Source of the DNA: Arthrobacter sp. StoSoilB20
Lineage (GTDB): Bacteria > Actinomycetota > Actinomycetes > Actinomycetales > Micrococcaceae
Direction: 5' to 3'
DNA length: 64,000 nucleotides
Assembly (NCBI RefSeq): GCF_019977295.1
Contig: NZ_AP024651.1
Span: 3,162,001 to 3,226,000 of the forward strand
This document shows, in pieces, positions 62,473 through 64,000 of the stretch; within the stretch, counting starts at the first letter, position 1; every line of letters begins with the position of its first letter. The notes below the pieces were generated by a model that was not told the origin of the DNA, did not search any database, and was given only the letters and a program-made list of their open reading frames with translations. The position numbers and the translations under genes were made by a program.

Positions 62473-64000
62473 GTGAACGATGCTGAAAACACCCAAAACA
62501 TGGATTCCTCAAATTCCCAGCCGCTGCAAGAGCGCGTCAACAACCGCTCACAGAGGCCCACATCGGATGCCTTCAAGGCATTCATGGCAAGCAATTGGGC
62601 ACCGGCCCCGCAGGTGACCCCTGCGCGTGACGCCGTCGCAGACCATGCCGCCCGCCGCCGTCGTACCATCTCCGAACTGTTCAAGGGCGAACGGCTTGTT
62701 GTCCCGGCGGGTCCCTTGAAGGTCCGCTCCAACGACTGCGACTACCGTTTCCGCCCGCACTCCGGATTCGCCCACCTCACCGGTTTGGGCCTTGACCACG
62801 AGCCGGACGCCGTCCTGATCCTGGAGCCGGTGGCTGAAGGAAAGGGCGACGACGGCGGTCACCACACTGCCACGCTCTACTTCCGGCCGCTGGCCGGCCG
62901 CGATACCGAACAGTTCTATGCGGACTCCCGCGCAGGCGAGTTCTGGATCGGCGCCCGCCCCACCCTGGCTGAGTTCGAAGCGCGCCTGGGCCTGCCCACC
63001 GCGCACATCTCCGAGCTGGAAATGGCCATCACCAAGAACGTTGGCGCCCCGGAGATTGGCGGCATCTCGATCCGCTTGGTCCGCAAGGTGGACGAGAACA
63101 TTGACGCACTGGTGGACACCGCTCGGTACAACACCGCCAAGGATCCCGAAAACCTGGACCTCGGCGAGCTCGACGCCCTTGATGAAAAGCTCAGTGAAGC
63201 ACTCTCCGAGCTGCGCCTGATCAAGGACGAATGGGAAATCGAACAGATGAAGGTCGCCGTGGCGGCCACCGTGGAGGGCTTCGCCGATGTTGTCCGTGCC
63301 CTGCCCCGTGCACTGACCCACAAGCGTGGCGAGCGCGTTGTTGAAGGCGCCTTCTTTGCCCGTGCCCGCGAGGAAGGCAATGAGCTCGGCTACGACACCA
63401 TTGCAGCCTCAGGGAACAACGCCACGGTCCTCCACTGGAACCGCAACTCGGGTACCGTCAACGCCGGAGAGCTCCTGCTCCTGGATGCCGGCGTCGAGGC
63501 AGATTCCCTGTATACCGCAGATGTCACCCGCACGTTGCCTGCAACCGGCACGTTCACTGATATCCAGCGCAAGATCTACGAGGCCGTGCTGGACGCTGCC
63601 GACGCCGGATTCGCGGCTGCACAGCCGGGCGTGAAGTTCCGCGACATCCACACGGCCGCCACCACGGTCCTGGCCGAGCGCCTCGCCGAGTGGGGCTTGT
63701 TGCCTGTCTCCGTGGAAGAAGCCATCAGCCCCGAGGGCCAGCAGCACCGCCGGTGGATGCCGCACGGTACCAGCCACCACCTCGGCCTTGACGTGCACGA
63801 CTGCGCCCAGGCCAAGCGCGAGCTCTACCTCGACGGCATCCTCACCGAAGGCATGGTCTTCACGATCGAGCCTGGCCTCTACTTCAAGAACGAGGACCTT
63901 GCCATCCCCGAGGAGTACCGAGGAATCGGCGTCCGCATTGAAGACGACATCCTCATGACTGCTGATGGCCCCGTGAACCTCAGCGCCGCTTTGCCCCGCA
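62473..64000 (+). CDS. pepP: Xaa-Pro aminopeptidase (peptidase M24B), truncated by window end
   Basis: Removes N-terminal residues preceding proline. The frame is open from a GTG at 62473 to the last base, 509 codons, with no stop in the window. The N-terminal creatinase-like domain includes NDCDYRFRPHSGFAHLTGLG. The catalytic domain has the five dimetal ligands: Asp338 (DAG), Asp350 (ADVTRT), His in HGTSHHLGLDVHD, Glu in FTIEPGLYF, and Glu in GVRIEDDI. Nearly the whole protein is present; only the last part of the C-terminus is missing. An ATG at 62500 is an alternative start. Confidence 0.95.
   Translation, partial: MNDAENTQNMDSSNSQPLQERVNNRSQRPTSDAFKAFMASNWAPAPQVTPARDAVADHAARRRRTISELFKGERLVVPAGPLKVRSNDCDYRFRPHSGFAHLTGLGLDHEPDAVLILEPVAEGKGDDGGHHTATLYFRPLAGRDTEQFYADSRAGEFWIGARPTLAEFEARLGLPTAHISELEMAITKNVGAPEIGGISIRLVRKVDENIDALVDTARYNTAKDPENLDLGELDALDEKLSEALSELRLIKDEWEIEQMKVAVAATVEGFADVVRALPRALTHKRGERVVEGAFFARAREEGNELGYDTIAASGNNATVLHWNRNSGTVNAGELLLLDAGVEADSLYTADVTRTLPATGTFTDIQRKIYEAVLDAADAGFAAAQPGVKFRDIHTAATTVLAERLAEWGLLPVSVEEAISPEGQQHRRWMPHGTSHHLGLDVHDCAQAKRELYLDGILTEGMVFTIEPGLYFKNEDLAIPEEYRGIGVRIEDDILMTADGPVNLSAALPR

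Overview
The window is GC-rich chromosomal DNA of a high-GC Gram-positive bacterium. Gene content and order point to an actinobacterium of the Arthrobacter/Paenarthrobacter type (Micrococcaceae): a SigK/RskA-like sigma/anti-sigma pair, AdnAB and UvrD2 helicases, DUF3107, UPF0182, a heme pathway that contains HemQ, many GTG/TTG starts, and several starts that look leaderless. The genus is an inference from gene order; there is no rRNA or other marker here. I see no prophage, insertion sequence, plasmid function or CRISPR array.

Layout. 1-1.6 kb: sigma factor and membrane anti-sigma. 1.6-3.6 kb: gluconate permease and gluconokinase. 3.6-6.2 kb: electron-transfer flavoprotein etfB-etfA followed by a PIG-L deacetylase. 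6.5-11.5 kb: envelope quality-control genes, namely an HtrA-type protease diverging from a TPM-domain/PspA pair. 11.6-12.4 kb: GntR regulator. 12.5-13.2 kb: two identical initiator tRNA genes on either side of a 32/33-bp tandem repeat. 13.4-19.3 kb: UPF0182 membrane protein, Lon-like PDZ protease and DUF2342 protein. 19.3-32.7 kb: nucleic-acid repair block with a SprT-like protease, UvrD2, NudC, a kinase-like protein, AdnB, AdnA, an alkyltransferase-like protein and a DEDDh exonuclease. 33-35.5 kb: amino-acid ABC transporter. 35.6-36.9 kb: NagZ-like lipoprotein.

37-48.4 kb: the heme locus. One long minus-strand run (hemE-hemY-hemQ-hemH-hemC-hemD-hemB-LLM oxidoreductase-hemL) diverges from hemA. 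With HemQ present, this is the coproporphyrin-dependent route, and all steps from glutamyl-tRNA to heme are encoded. 48.4-52 kb: a short-chain dehydrogenase, a MoeZ/ThiF-like sulfur activator, a TetR regulator, DUF3107 and a small membrane protein. 52-55.2 kb: thiamine thiazole genes thiO-thiS-thiG behind a TPP riboswitch, and divergent thiE. 55.4-64 kb: a TM2-domain protein, an RNase II-family nuclease, a DEAD-box RNA helicase followed by an orphan DNA methyltransferase, MarC, a PHP phosphoesterase, and an aminopeptidase P cut by the window end.

Most of the window is conserved actinobacterial core. The least explained parts are the ordered repeat between the two initiator tRNAs, the flavin oxidoreductase inside the heme operon, the helicase-linked orphan methyltransferase, the ATL-AdnA-AdnB operon with its kinase-like neighbour that lacks a metal-binding aspartate, and the TPM/PspA pair with its glycine-rich tail. 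I found no convincing wholly new multi-gene system.
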